From contig CAYYOK010000077.1 of the NCBI GenBank assembly GCA_964473205.1, forward strand, positions 1 to 16,205: a stretch of DNA of 16,205 nt, read 5' to 3'. This DNA is from CAYMRL01 sp964473205. Lineage in GTDB: Bacteria > Deinococcota > Deinococci > Deinococcales > Trueperaceae. Below, in pieces: positions 6,683-13,940 of this stretch. The position numbers were made by a program, and so were the translations under genes. Within the stretch, counting starts at the first letter, position 1. The number at the start of each line of letters is the position of its first letter. The notes beneath the pieces are model-generated. The model saw only the letters and a program-made list of their open reading frames with translations. It was not told the DNA's origin and made no database searches.

Positions 6683-6686
6683 GAGG
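6681..6686 (+). promoter_or_regulatory. strong ribosome binding site of the solute-binding protein
   Basis: AGGAGG, 6 nt before the ATG at 6693. It overlaps the TAG of iclR, so the two genes are on one transcript and the binding protein should be made at high level. Confidence 0.85.
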
Positions 6687-6692
6687 TCTGAC

Positions 6693-8285
6693 ATGAAGGC
6701 CCGACGTACCCTCTTCCGGCGCCTCGCGATGCTGCTGCTGGCGCTCAGCGCCGGCCTGGCGGCCGCGCAGCAGGCGGACACGTCCGCCGTGCTGAACCTA
6801 GCCACCAACGCCGACCCCACGCTCAACCCGTGGACGCCCGGCGCCGTGATCGAGTCGAACCTGATCAACACCGTCCTCTTCGAGCAGCTCACCCGCTACT
6901 CGCCCGAGGACCTGACTCCGGCCCCGATGCTCGCGACGAGCTGGCGCGCCGAGGACGGCGGCCTCGCCTGGGTCTTCGAGCTGCGCCAGGGCGTCTTCTG
7001 GTCCGACGGCGACCCGTTCGACGCCGCCGACGTCGCCTTCACCTTCAACGACGTCGTCTTGAACCCCGAGCTGGGCGCGCAGAGCGCCTCGCAGTTCTCG
7101 GCCATCCAGACGGTCGAGATCATCGACGACCACACGGTCAGGTTCGTGCTCAACCGGCCGTTCTCGGCGCTCCCGTACTACCTCGCCTCGTTCGCCGGCA
7201 TCGTCCCCGTCCACGTGCTCGGCGACGCCCCGAACCCGCTGCAGGTCGCGGAGTTCAACAAGGGCACGCCCGTCACCACCGGCCCCTACAAGGTCGCCGA
7301 GTTCGTGCCCGGCTCGTACGTGCGCCTGGTGCCCAACGAGCACTACTGGGCCGGCACGCCGCAGCTCGCCGGCATGGTCTTCCGCATCATCCCCGACCTC
7401 AACACCCAGGTCGCAGAGGCGATGGCCGGCCAGCTCGACGTCGTGACCCGCCTCAGCCCTCAGAACGTCGGCGGCATCGAGTCGACCGGCGCGCTCGAGG
7501 TCCTGCGCCAGTCTCAGAACCTGTTCTTCTTCGTCGCGCCCAACCACGACGACGAGCGCCTCGCCGACGTGCGCGTGCGGCAGGCCATGACCCTCGCCAT
7601 CGACCGTCAGGCGATGATCCAAGCGATCCTCAGTGGCTTCGGCGAGGTCGCCAGCGGGCCCGTCGCCCCGATGCTCGGCGCGCTGTTCAACGGCGACGTC
7701 AGGCAGTACCCCTACGACCCCGAGGCCGCCGCTGCGCTGCTGGACGAGGCCGGCTGGACGCTTGGCGCCGACGGCATCCGCCAGAAGGACGGCCAGCGGC
7801 TGTCGTTCTACATGCCGACCGGCCAGTTCGGAGACCTGGTGCCGGCCACGCTGCTGGTGCAGCAGTTCTGGCAGGACGTCGGCATCCAGGTCGATGTCCA
7901 GGTCATGGAGTGGAACGCCTACATCCAAGACGTCGTGCTGGGCCGCAACTACGAGGTCACCCTCGCCTGGTGGAGCATGCCCCCGACCGCGGACGTAGCG
8001 CCCTACTTCTCGTGCTCGGCCGCTCAGACCGGCAACAACATCCCCAACTACTGCAACGCCGCGCTCGACGTGATCCTCGACGAGGGCCGCGCCGCGCTGA
8101 CGCTCGACGAGCAGATCGACGCGTACAGCCGCATGCAGGAGCTGCTGGCCGAGGAGCTCGCGTACATCTACCTGTGGTGGCCCGACATCCTCACGGCCAA
8201 GTCCGTGCGCCTGCAAGGCTTCCCCGAGATCACCGCCAGCGCAGCCTTCCAGCATTCGTTCGACTGGTACGTCACCGGCCGCTAG
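6693..8285 (+). CDS. ABC importer solute-binding protein, dipeptide/oligopeptide type (SBP_bac_5)
   Basis: 530 residues, the usual length for DppA/OppA/NikA-type cluster C binding proteins. Residues 1-26 are a Sec signal peptide (MKARR, hydrophobic core, AAA before QQ) with no lipobox Cys, so the protein should be periplasmic or loosely held rather than lipidated. Family blocks in order: SPEDLTPAPMLATSW, LAWVFELRQGVFWSDGDPF, DAADVAFTFNDVV, TTGPYKVAEFVPGSYVRL, the hinge-region RVRQAMTLAIDRQAMI, YDPEAAAALLDEAGW, and the C-terminal LAYIYLWWPDILTAK. It captures the substrate for the two downstream permeases. A strong SD, and a 14-bp hairpin just after its stop, fit higher expression than the permeases. 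The ligand is not predictable; the peptidase neighbours favour small peptides or amides. Confidence 0.93.
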   Translation: MKARRTLFRRLAMLLLALSAGLAAAQQADTSAVLNLATNADPTLNPWTPGAVIESNLINTVLFEQLTRYSPEDLTPAPMLATSWRAEDGGLAWVFELRQGVFWSDGDPFDAADVAFTFNDVVLNPELGAQSASQFSAIQTVEIIDDHTVRFVLNRPFSALPYYLASFAGIVPVHVLGDAPNPLQVAEFNKGTPVTTGPYKVAEFVPGSYVRLVPNEHYWAGTPQLAGMVFRIIPDLNTQVAEAMAGQLDVVTRLSPQNVGGIESTGALEVLRQSQNLFFFVAPNHDDERLADVRVRQAMTLAIDRQAMIQAILSGFGEVASGPVAPMLGALFNGDVRQYPYDPEAAAALLDEAGWTLGADGIRQKDGQRLSFYMPTGQFGDLVPATLLVQQFWQDVGIQVDVQVMEWNAYIQDVVLGRNYEVTLAWWSMPPTADVAPYFSCSAAQTGNNIPNYCNAALDVILDEGRAALTLDEQIDAYSRMQELLAEELAYIYLWWPDILTAKSVRLQGFPEITASAAFQHSFDWYVTGR

Positions 8286-8295
8286 CCTTGAGTAG

Positions 8296-8327
8296 GCGTG
8301 CTTCCCCGCGTCAGCGGGGAAGCACGC
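8296..8327 (+). terminator. 14-bp perfect hairpin after the binding-protein gene
   Basis: GCGTGCTTCCCCGC (8296-8309), loop GTCA, GCGGGGAAGCACGC (8314-8327). The stem is perfect and very GC-rich, 10 bases past the stop, without a T-run. It is more likely a partial terminator or 3' stability element that raises binding-protein mRNA over permease mRNA than a full stop of the operon. Its core resembles type I-E CRISPR repeats but it is single copy. Confidence 0.7.
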
Positions 8328-8332
8328 GCTCT

Positions 8333-8352
8333 CGACCGCCTGACGGCGGTCG
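8333..8352 (+). other. second hairpin before the first permease
   Basis: CGACCGCC (8333-8340), loop TGAC, GGCGGTCG (8345-8352), an 8-bp perfect stem that ends 3 bases before the SD (GGAGGT, 8356-8361) of the first permease gene. That SD is 12 nt from the ATG at 8374, rather long, so initiation of the permease may be weak. Confidence 0.6.
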
Positions 8353-8373
8353 TTCGGAGGTCACGACCCACAG

Positions 8374-9321
8374 ATGACGCAGTACCTGGTGCGGCGGTTG
8401 GCTCAGGGTCTGGTCGTCCTGTTCCTCGTCTCACTGCTGACCTTCTTCCTCATCAACCTCGCCCCAGGCGGACCCTCTGCCCTGGTCGACATGTCGACCA
8501 CCGTCGCGGAACGCAACGCGCGCTACGCGCTCTTCGGGCTCGATCGCCCCGTGCACGAGCGCTACGTCACCTGGCTGGGCGGCGCCGTGCAGGGCGATCT
8601 CGGCACCTCGATCAACCAGGGGCTGCCGGTCAGCCGACTGCTGCTGCAGAGGCTCGGCGCGACGGTGATCCTCGCTTCGACGGCGCTGGTCCTCGCCGCC
8701 GCCTTCGGCATCCTGCTCGGCATCGTCGCGGCCATGAACCCGAACCGCTGGCCCGACCACATCGTCGGTACCGTCGCGACGCTGGGGATGTCGGTGCCGA
8801 GCTTCTGGCTCGGCATCATCGCGATCATCCTCTTCGCCGTGGAGCTCCGCTGGCTGCCCGCATCCGGCATCGCCTCGATAGGCCGCTCCTTCGATGTCGT
8901 CGACCGGTTACGTCACCTGGTGCTGCCAGCCGGCGTCCTGGCGTTCGGGCTGATGCCGAACATCGTGCGCGTCACGCGAGCCGCCGTGCTCGACGTCAAG
9001 GCGACTGACTACGTGCGCACCGCGCGCTCCAAGGGCCTGCCCGACCGGCAGGTGCTGACCAAGCACATGCTTCGCAACGCCTTCGTGCCGATCACTGCGA
9101 TGCTCGGGCTCATCACGACAGTCCTGTTCTCCGGCTCGGTCGTCATCGAGAGCGTCTTCGGTTACGCCGGCATCGGCCGTCTCGCGATAGAAGCCGCGAG
9201 GGGCCGCGACTACCCAGTCATCCTGGGCGTCACGATGCTCGCCGGGGTCGTCGTGGTGGTCGTCAACCTGATCGTCGACACGCTCTACGCGGTGATCGAC
9301 CCGAGGATCCGCCATGGCTGA
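8374..9321 (+). CDS. ABC importer permease, DppB-type
   Basis: 315 residues, the normal length for DppB/OppB permeases. The N-terminus YLVRRLAQGLVVLFLVSLLTFFLINLAPG (about 4-32) is the typical first TM with the conserved P-G after it. A periplasmic loop follows with LDRPVHERYVTWLGGAVQGDLGTS. TM2 starts near residue 98, and further TMs lie near 137-157, 183-200, 240-258 and 285-306. The cytoplasmic EAA loop is DYVRTARSKGLPDRQVLTKHMLRNAFVP (212-239), where the ATPase docks. VFGYAGIGRL (261-270) and VDTLYAVIDPRIR (301-313) are family blocks. It overlaps the next gene by 8 bp, so the two permeases are translated together and form the heterodimeric channel. No cognate ATPase gene is in the window. 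Confidence 0.95.
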   Translation: MTQYLVRRLAQGLVVLFLVSLLTFFLINLAPGGPSALVDMSTTVAERNARYALFGLDRPVHERYVTWLGGAVQGDLGTSINQGLPVSRLLLQRLGATVILASTALVLAAAFGILLGIVAAMNPNRWPDHIVGTVATLGMSVPSFWLGIIAIILFAVELRWLPASGIASIGRSFDVVDRLRHLVLPAGVLAFGLMPNIVRVTRAAVLDVKATDYVRTARSKGLPDRQVLTKHMLRNAFVPITAMLGLITTVLFSGSVVIESVFGYAGIGRLAIEAARGRDYPVILGVTMLAGVVVVVVNLIVDTLYAVIDPRIRHG

Positions 9322-10186
9322 GGTCTTGAGCGCCGGTCGGCCGGCAGCCCCGCTCAGCCGCCGCCGCAAGTTCTTCGCCAAGGCGCTTCGGCAGCCACTC
9401 GGCCTCATCGCCCTCGCGGTACTCGTTCTCATGGTCCTGCTCGTCGTCTTCGGACCTGCCTTCCTGCCGCACTCCCCCACCCGCACCAACCCGCTGCAGA
9501 CCCTGCAGGCGCCCTCGGGCGCGCACTGGCTCGGCACCGACGAGCTCGGCCGCGACGTCTTCGCGCGCCTGGTCCACGGCGGCCGCGTCTCGCTGGCCGT
9601 GGGCCTCTTCTCGATGCTGGTGGGCCTGTCCATCGGCATCACGGTCGGGGGCAGCGCCGGCTACTTCGGCGGCCGCACCGAGAGCGTGCTGATGCGCATC
9701 GTCGACACGTTCATGGCGATCCCCGCCTTCTTCCTGATCCTCGTGATCGTCACCAGCTTCGGCAACCACCCGGTGATGATCGTCATCACCGTCGGCATCG
9801 GCTTCTGGGCCCAGATGGCCAGGAGCGCGCACGCCGAGTTCAAACGCTTCCGCCGCGCCGACTTCGTCGAGGCGTCCAGGGCGCTCGGCAGCCAGCACCT
9901 GAGGCTGATGCTGCGGCACATCCTGCCGCAGGTGATGCCGCAGGCCACGGTGCTCGCCACCCTCGGCGTCGGCTGGGCGATCCTGACCGAGGCCGGCCTG
10001 AGCTACCTGGGGCTCGGCATCCAGCCTCCCCTGGCCTCCTGGGGCAACATGCTGCAGAACGCCCAGGCCTACCTGTTCCGCGCCCCGATCCTGGCCGTCT
10101 GGCCCGGGCTCTTCATCGCCATCACCGTTCTCGCCTTCAACGTGCTCGGCAACGCTCTGCGCGACATCCTGGATCCGCGCGCTTGA
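9314..10186 (+). CDS. ABC importer permease, DppC-type
   Basis: 290 residues. After a basic N-terminal tail (SRRRKFFAKALRQP) comes TM1 (about 29-49), then HWLGTDELGRDVFARLVHGGRVSL (71-94), the signature of DppC/OppC permeases. The EAA loop DFVEASRALGSQHLRLMLRHILPQVMP lies at 183-209. YLGLGIQPPLASWGNML (231-247) and the C-terminal NVLGNALRDILDPR (276-289) are also conserved, with Asn in place of the usual Asp in LGDALRD. The start overlaps the DppB-type stop (ATGGCTGA) and a GAGGA sits 6 nt upstream. It pairs with the first permease to form the translocation path; ATP hydrolysis must come from subunits encoded elsewhere. Confidence 0.95.
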   Translation: MAEVLSAGRPAAPLSRRRKFFAKALRQPLGLIALAVLVLMVLLVVFGPAFLPHSPTRTNPLQTLQAPSGAHWLGTDELGRDVFARLVHGGRVSLAVGLFSMLVGLSIGITVGGSAGYFGGRTESVLMRIVDTFMAIPAFFLILVIVTSFGNHPVMIVITVGIGFWAQMARSAHAEFKRFRRADFVEASRALGSQHLRLMLRHILPQVMPQATVLATLGVGWAILTEAGLSYLGLGIQPPLASWGNMLQNAQAYLFRAPILAVWPGLFIAITVLAFNVLGNALRDILDPRA

Positions 10187-10258
10187 AGCGCGTCCTCGCC
10201 ACGCAGGCGGCCGAGCGCGTCATCTGTCCGCGCGCACCGCGTCCTACCCGCCCCACCC

Positions 10259-10285
10259 CCGGGCTCGCCAAGCCCGGCTAAGGAG
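10259..10285 (+). promoter_or_regulatory. hairpin and ribosome binding site before the M19 gene
   Basis: In the 103-base gap after the second permease, CCGGGCT (10259-10265) pairs with AGCCCGG (10271-10277) over a 5-nt loop. AAGGAG (10280-10285) follows, only 4 nt from the ATG at 10290. The stem ends three bases before the SD, so it could tune initiation or mark an RNA-processing site. No convincing new promoter is seen in the gap. Confidence 0.5.
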
Positions 10286-10289
10286 TTCC

Positions 10290-11489
10290 ATGCAGAAGAA
10301 GCGCTACGACGGCTACCGCGCCTACCAGTACCTCGACCCCGCCGACCTGCCGAAGGTCGAGCTGGTCGAGCAGTTGAACCGCGTGCCGAGCCACGCCCCC
10401 GAGGTCACGTCCGAACAGGAGGCCCGCGTCAGGCGCCTGATGGACGAGAACCTCGTCGTCTCCTTGCACGACCACTGCTTCGTCGCGCCGAAGAACCTCA
10501 GGGACTTCCTCGAGTTCCGCCGCTACGGTCGCGAGTTCACCGCCTACGAGGGCATGGCCGCGAGCGGCATGGACTGCGTCTTCGACGCGATGATGGACGG
10601 CACCGCGATGATCACCTCCCGCGCCGGCTGGAAGTGGGAGGACGTGATCTTCGACATCGGCATGCGCCTGTCCGACATCGCCCACCAGGACCTGGTCGAG
10701 CTGGCGCTGACCACCGAGGACATCCGCCGCTGCAAGCGCGAGGGCAAGATCGCGTTCGTCGTCTCCATCGAGGGCGCCGCGATGATCGAGAACGAGCTCG
10801 ACCGCATCGACGTCCTGTACGGCTTCGGCATGCGCTCGCTCGGTATCTGCTACAGCGAGGCCAACGCGCTCGGCGCCGGCCTGAAGGAGCCCGCCCACTA
10901 CGGCCTGACCGACTTCGGGCGCCGCGCCGTCAAGCGCATGAACCAGCTCGGCATCGCTATCGACGTCTCGCACTCCAACGACCAGACCTCCCTCGACACC
11001 ATCGAGCTGTCGCAGCACCCCGTGTTCATCACGCACGCCGGTGCCCGCGCCCTGTGGAACACGCCGCGCCTCAAGCCCGACGAGGTGATCAAGCGCTGCG
11101 CCGAGAAGGGCGGCGTCATCGGCATCGAGGCGGCGCCCCACACGACGATCACGCGCGACAACCTCACGCACTCGCTCGAGTCGTTCATGGAGCATTTCGA
11201 GTACTGCGTCGACCTCGTCGGCATCGATCACGTGGCGTTCGGGCCCGACACGCTCTTCGGCGACCACGTAGGCCTGCACCAGGCGCTGCGCGAGGCGCTG
11301 TCCCTCGGCGCGTCCAAGGGCAAGGAGCCTTACCCGACCGTTGAGTACGTCGACGGCATCGAGAATCCCGCCGAGGCCTTCCCGAACATCGTGCGCTGGC
11401 TGGTGAAGCACGACTACTCGGACGAGGACATCGCCAAGGTCGTAGGCGGCAACATCATGCGCGTCCTGGACGAGGTATGGGTGCGCTGA
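10290..11489 (+). CDS. M19-family (membrane/renal dipeptidase-like) metallohydrolase
   Basis: 399 residues, an amidohydrolase-fold TIM barrel. Motifs in order: VVSLHDHC (His60, His62), VVSIEGA (Glu161, the bridging ligand), IDVSHSND (His228), FITHAGARAL (His249), and VGIDHVAFGPD (Asp320). These match the family's two-metal site, except that the first motif is His-Asp-His where most members have His-x-Asp. M19 enzymes cleave dipeptides, including those with a C-terminal D-amino acid, and some act on beta-lactam-like or other amides. There is no signal peptide, so it works in the cytoplasm, downstream of the importer. Residues 1-50 are a hydrophilic N-terminal extension. It overlaps the next gene by 13 bp. 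Substrate unknown; an imported small peptide or amide is the best guess. Confidence 0.9.
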   Translation: MQKKRYDGYRAYQYLDPADLPKVELVEQLNRVPSHAPEVTSEQEARVRRLMDENLVVSLHDHCFVAPKNLRDFLEFRRYGREFTAYEGMAASGMDCVFDAMMDGTAMITSRAGWKWEDVIFDIGMRLSDIAHQDLVELALTTEDIRRCKREGKIAFVVSIEGAAMIENELDRIDVLYGFGMRSLGICYSEANALGAGLKEPAHYGLTDFGRRAVKRMNQLGIAIDVSHSNDQTSLDTIELSQHPVFITHAGARALWNTPRLKPDEVIKRCAEKGGVIGIEAAPHTTITRDNLTHSLESFMEHFEYCVDLVGIDHVAFGPDTLFGDHVGLHQALREALSLGASKGKEPYPTVEYVDGIENPAEAFPNIVRWLVKHDYSDEDIAKVVGGNIMRVLDEVWVR

Positions 11490-13051
11490 GCCAGCAGCGA
11501 GCCGCCGCGAGCCAGAACGCGGCGCCGTCGGGCTCTGGCGCAGGCGGCCCATCCCAGCGACTAGCGGGCCTGAGGATCGGCGTCTACGGCAGCGGCGGGG
11601 CGCCCTGGCACCACCTCGCGCTGCTCGCCGTCAACGGTGCGAGCGTGGCGGTGGTCCGCGCCGAGGACGTGGCGGCCGGGCGGCTCGCTGACCTGGACGC
11701 GCTCGTCTTCCCCGGCGGCGGCGCCACGGCGATGGCCGGCCTGATCGCACCCTTGGGCGAAGCCGGCGCGACCGCGGTCCGCGCCTGGGTCGAGCGCGGC
11801 GGCACCTACGTGGGCTCCTGCGCGGGCTCGGTGCTGCCCGTGGCGCTGGCCGGCGCCGCGGACGAAGCGGTGCCGGCGGCTCGCTGCCTGCGCCTGGTCG
11901 ACGTGCCGCTGGCCAACACCGGCGACGAGATGCTCGGCGGCCTCGCCTCGCCGGGTGTCGGTCGGATACGCGTCCGCCTCGACCCTTCCCACCCGTTCTG
12001 CGACGGCCTACCCGAGGTCGTCGAGCTGGTCCACTACAACGGCCCGCTGTTCGACCTCGCGCGCGCAGGCTCTGACGTCAGCGCGTTCGCCTGGCCGGTG
12101 GCGGCGACCGAGGGCTTCACCCACGCCGAGCGCTTCCTCGAGGCTCCGGGCGCGCCGGAGACACCTGGGCCGACGGAGGCAGGCCAGCCGCCCCCGAGCG
12201 CGGACGAGGTCGGCACGACCCTGGAGCGCTGCATCGCGGCCGGCGCGGCCACCGGCGTCGTGGCTGCGTTAGGCACGGGCCGGGCGCTGCTCTTCGGATC
12301 GCATCCGGAGTTCGGGCTCGGACCGCTCGGGCTCGGCTGGGGTGCCGGCGAGACGCTGCTAGTCAGGGCTCTGGAGACCGCCGTCTCCGGTCCCCGCACG
12401 GGCGCGAGCGCTCTCCCGGATCGGTCGGCACCGTTCTGGGCTACCGCTCCCGAGCGGCCGGGCGCGTCCGCCGCCGCGCTGGCTGACGAAGCCGTCACCT
12501 CCCTTCGCAGCGCCGCGGGGCGCTTCACCCTTCTCGCACGGGCAGCGCCTGACGGCCGGCTCGAGCCAGGCTACGCCGCCTCGTTCCACGGCACGCCGGC
12601 GAAGCGGGCCTGGGCCGAGGAGCTCTCGGCCGCAGCCGAGGCCTGCTTGGCAGCAGCCGAGGATCTTGAGGCGCTGGCCGACCATGAGGCATCGACCCAG
12701 AACGACGCTCCTGCCGGCACGCGATGGCTCGGTGAAGCCGACCTGCCGTGGCTCGACGACGCCCCGAGGGCCGGCCAGGACTTCGGGGCCATGGGGCTGC
12801 TCCAGGTATTGGCTACGCTACATGGACAGCTCGACGCCGCGGAGCGCGCGCTGACGCGAGCGCCGGCGAGGCCCGCTCACGCCTACGACCTCTTCGACTC
12901 CCATCCGTTCCACCTGGCGATGGGCAGCTACCTCAGCGCGGCCGGCATGGCTGCGGCGGCGCTGCTCACCGTCACGGTCATCGCTGCTCGCAGAGAGACG
13001 GTCGGCGCGAGCTGCCGCCGGCTGCTATGGAAAGGCACGACATGTTCGTAG
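11477..13051 (+). CDS. BPL-N/class I glutamine-amidotransferase-like protein with long C-terminal extension
   Basis: 524 residues. The first 30 are a low-complexity Ala/Ser/Gly leader. Residues about 31-300 are a flavodoxin-like class I amidotransferase-type domain of the biotin-protein-ligase N-terminal (BPL-N) kind: RIGVYGSGGAPWHHL, LDALVFPGGGA, the nucleophile elbow YVGSCAGSVL (Cys115) and LLFGSHPEFG (His276, Glu278), giving an intact Cys-His-Glu set. HYNGPLF (about 186-192) is also a BPL-N block. Residues about 310-524 are Ala-rich, probably helical, and I do not recognise them; the last 60 include a hydrophobic stretch (YLSAAGMAAAALLTVTVIAA). The ATG at 11477 overlaps the M19 stop by 13 bp, and the end overlaps the hydrolase start by 10 bp, so all three enzymes are coupled. 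It may hydrolyse or transfer an amide or peptide group; reaction unknown. Confidence 0.82.
   Translation: MGALSQQRAAASQNAAPSGSGAGGPSQRLAGLRIGVYGSGGAPWHHLALLAVNGASVAVVRAEDVAAGRLADLDALVFPGGGATAMAGLIAPLGEAGATAVRAWVERGGTYVGSCAGSVLPVALAGAADEAVPAARCLRLVDVPLANTGDEMLGGLASPGVGRIRVRLDPSHPFCDGLPEVVELVHYNGPLFDLARAGSDVSAFAWPVAATEGFTHAERFLEAPGAPETPGPTEAGQPPPSADEVGTTLERCIAAGAATGVVAALGTGRALLFGSHPEFGLGPLGLGWGAGETLLVRALETAVSGPRTGASALPDRSAPFWATAPERPGASAAALADEAVTSLRSAAGRFTLLARAAPDGRLEPGYAASFHGTPAKRAWAEELSAAAEACLAAAEDLEALADHEASTQNDAPAGTRWLGEADLPWLDDAPRAGQDFGAMGLLQVLATLHGQLDAAERALTRAPARPAHAYDLFDSHPFHLAMGSYLSAAGMAAAALLTVTVIAARRETVGASCRRLLWKGTTCS
13029..13035 (+). promoter_or_regulatory. ribosome binding site choosing the alpha/beta hydrolase start
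   Basis: GGAAAGG, 6 nt before the ATG at 13042. An earlier in-frame ATG at 13027 has no SD, so 13042 is preferred. Confidence 0.7.
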
Positions 13052-13875
13052 AAGTCAACGGCGTGAAGCTCAGGGTGCACGTCCAGGGCAAGCACGACGC
13101 CATCCCCATCTACGCTCACCACGGCGCCCCCGGCCTTGGCACGCATGCCGAGCCCAAGCGCGCCTTCGGACCTCTCGCCGACGAGTACCGCATCGTGTCG
13201 TTCGACGCCCGCGGCTCGGGCGAATCAGGCGCGGTCCCGCCGTTCTCGCACGAGCAGTGGGTCGCCGACCTCGACGCGCTGCGCGAGCATTTCGGCGACG
13301 AGAAGATCGTCATGACCGGCGGCTCGTACGGCGGCTACGTCGCGCAGGAGTACACGCTCGCGCATCCCGAGAGGGTCACGCACCTGATCCTGCGCGACAC
13401 CTCGGCCTCGCGCCGCTTCGAGAAGCTGGCGCGTGCCAACGCCCTGGCGCGCGCCGCCGAGTACCCTGATATCACGCCCGAGCTGCTCGACAAGCTGTTC
13501 GCTGGACGCATCGACAGCGACGAGGAGTTCCGCCACGCGTACGCCACCATCGCGCCGCTCTACGACGCCAACACCACCCCCGAGAAGGCCGCCCAGCGCG
13601 TGGCCTCGGCGACCTTCCGCTACCAGACGCACAACTGGGCGTTCTCTCGCAACATCCCCAGCTTCGACATCAGCGGCCGCCTGCACGAGATCGGGTGTCC
13701 GACCCTGATCGTCGTCGGCCGGCACGACTGGATCACGCCGGTGGCCGCGTCGGAGGAGATCGCGGCCGGCATCCCGAACGCGCGGCTGGAGATCTTCGAG
13801 AACTCCGGCCACTCGCCGCAGCTCGAGGAGAACGAGAAGTTCGTCGCGCTGGTCAGGGAGTTCCTCGCGTCCTGA
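13042..13875 (+). CDS. alpha/beta hydrolase, proline iminopeptidase-like (S33)
   Basis: 277 residues, a single alpha/beta-hydrolase domain without signal peptide. The oxyanion block HHGAPGLGTH (26-35) corresponds to HGGPG of proline iminopeptidases, SFDARGSGES (53-62) to their D.RG.G.S motif, and the nucleophile elbow is GGSYGGYVA (Ser95). The acid is Asp229 in VVGRHDWITP and the catalytic base His257 in ENSGHSPQLEE. GGSYGG and the RGSG block favour S33 aminopeptidases, but haloperoxidase-like, lactonase and amidase members look similar at this level. It is the last gene of the + strand cluster, overlapping the previous stop by 10 bp. Together with the M19 enzyme it could finish cleavage of an imported peptide, for instance by removing an N-terminal proline, but this is inferred from family and context. 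Confidence 0.9.
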   Translation: MFVEVNGVKLRVHVQGKHDAIPIYAHHGAPGLGTHAEPKRAFGPLADEYRIVSFDARGSGESGAVPPFSHEQWVADLDALREHFGDEKIVMTGGSYGGYVAQEYTLAHPERVTHLILRDTSASRRFEKLARANALARAAEYPDITPELLDKLFAGRIDSDEEFRHAYATIAPLYDANTTPEKAAQRVASATFRYQTHNWAFSRNIPSFDISGRLHEIGCPTLIVVGRHDWITPVAASEEIAAGIPNARLEIFENSGHSPQLEENEKFVALVREFLAS

Positions 13876-13884
13876 GCGCAGGCT

Positions 13885-13940
13885 TCAGGGCTCGACCATC
13901 AGGGCTCGACGATCAGGGTTCGACGATCAGGACTCGATGA
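13885..13940. repeat. four-unit 14-bp tandem repeat at the M24 3' end
   Basis: Units start at 13885, 13899, 13913 and 13927, each TCAGGGCTCGACGA with 1 to 3 changes. The last unit contains the stop and final codons of the M24 gene; the other three fill the 51-bp gap to the convergent hydrolase gene. Each unit carries the TGA stop triplet on the minus strand. The array reads as outward duplication of the M24 gene's tail. No terminator stem is evident here. Confidence 0.9.

Noticed and set aside
6798..8255. 485-codon minus-strand frame opposite the solute-binding protein
   Set aside because: Gly/Val/Asp/His-rich composition typical of antisense reading in high-GC DNA; the + strand has signal peptide, SD and complete family blocks.
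8296..8327. A CRISPR repeat or array
   Set aside because: Only one copy, no spacer-repeat periodicity and no cas gene in the window; the extended palindrome fits a 3' hairpin better.
12748..13041. Upstream extension of the alpha/beta hydrolase frame, or a start at ATG 13027
   Set aside because: The extension is Arg-rich shadow of the BPL-N gene. ATG 13027 has no SD, whereas GGAAAGG precedes ATG 13042 at a good distance and gives the normal hydrolase start.
13885..13940. The 14-bp array as a CRISPR, REP or attachment site
   Set aside because: Units are contiguous without spacers, lack a stem-loop, and derive from the adjacent gene end; no integrase is nearby.
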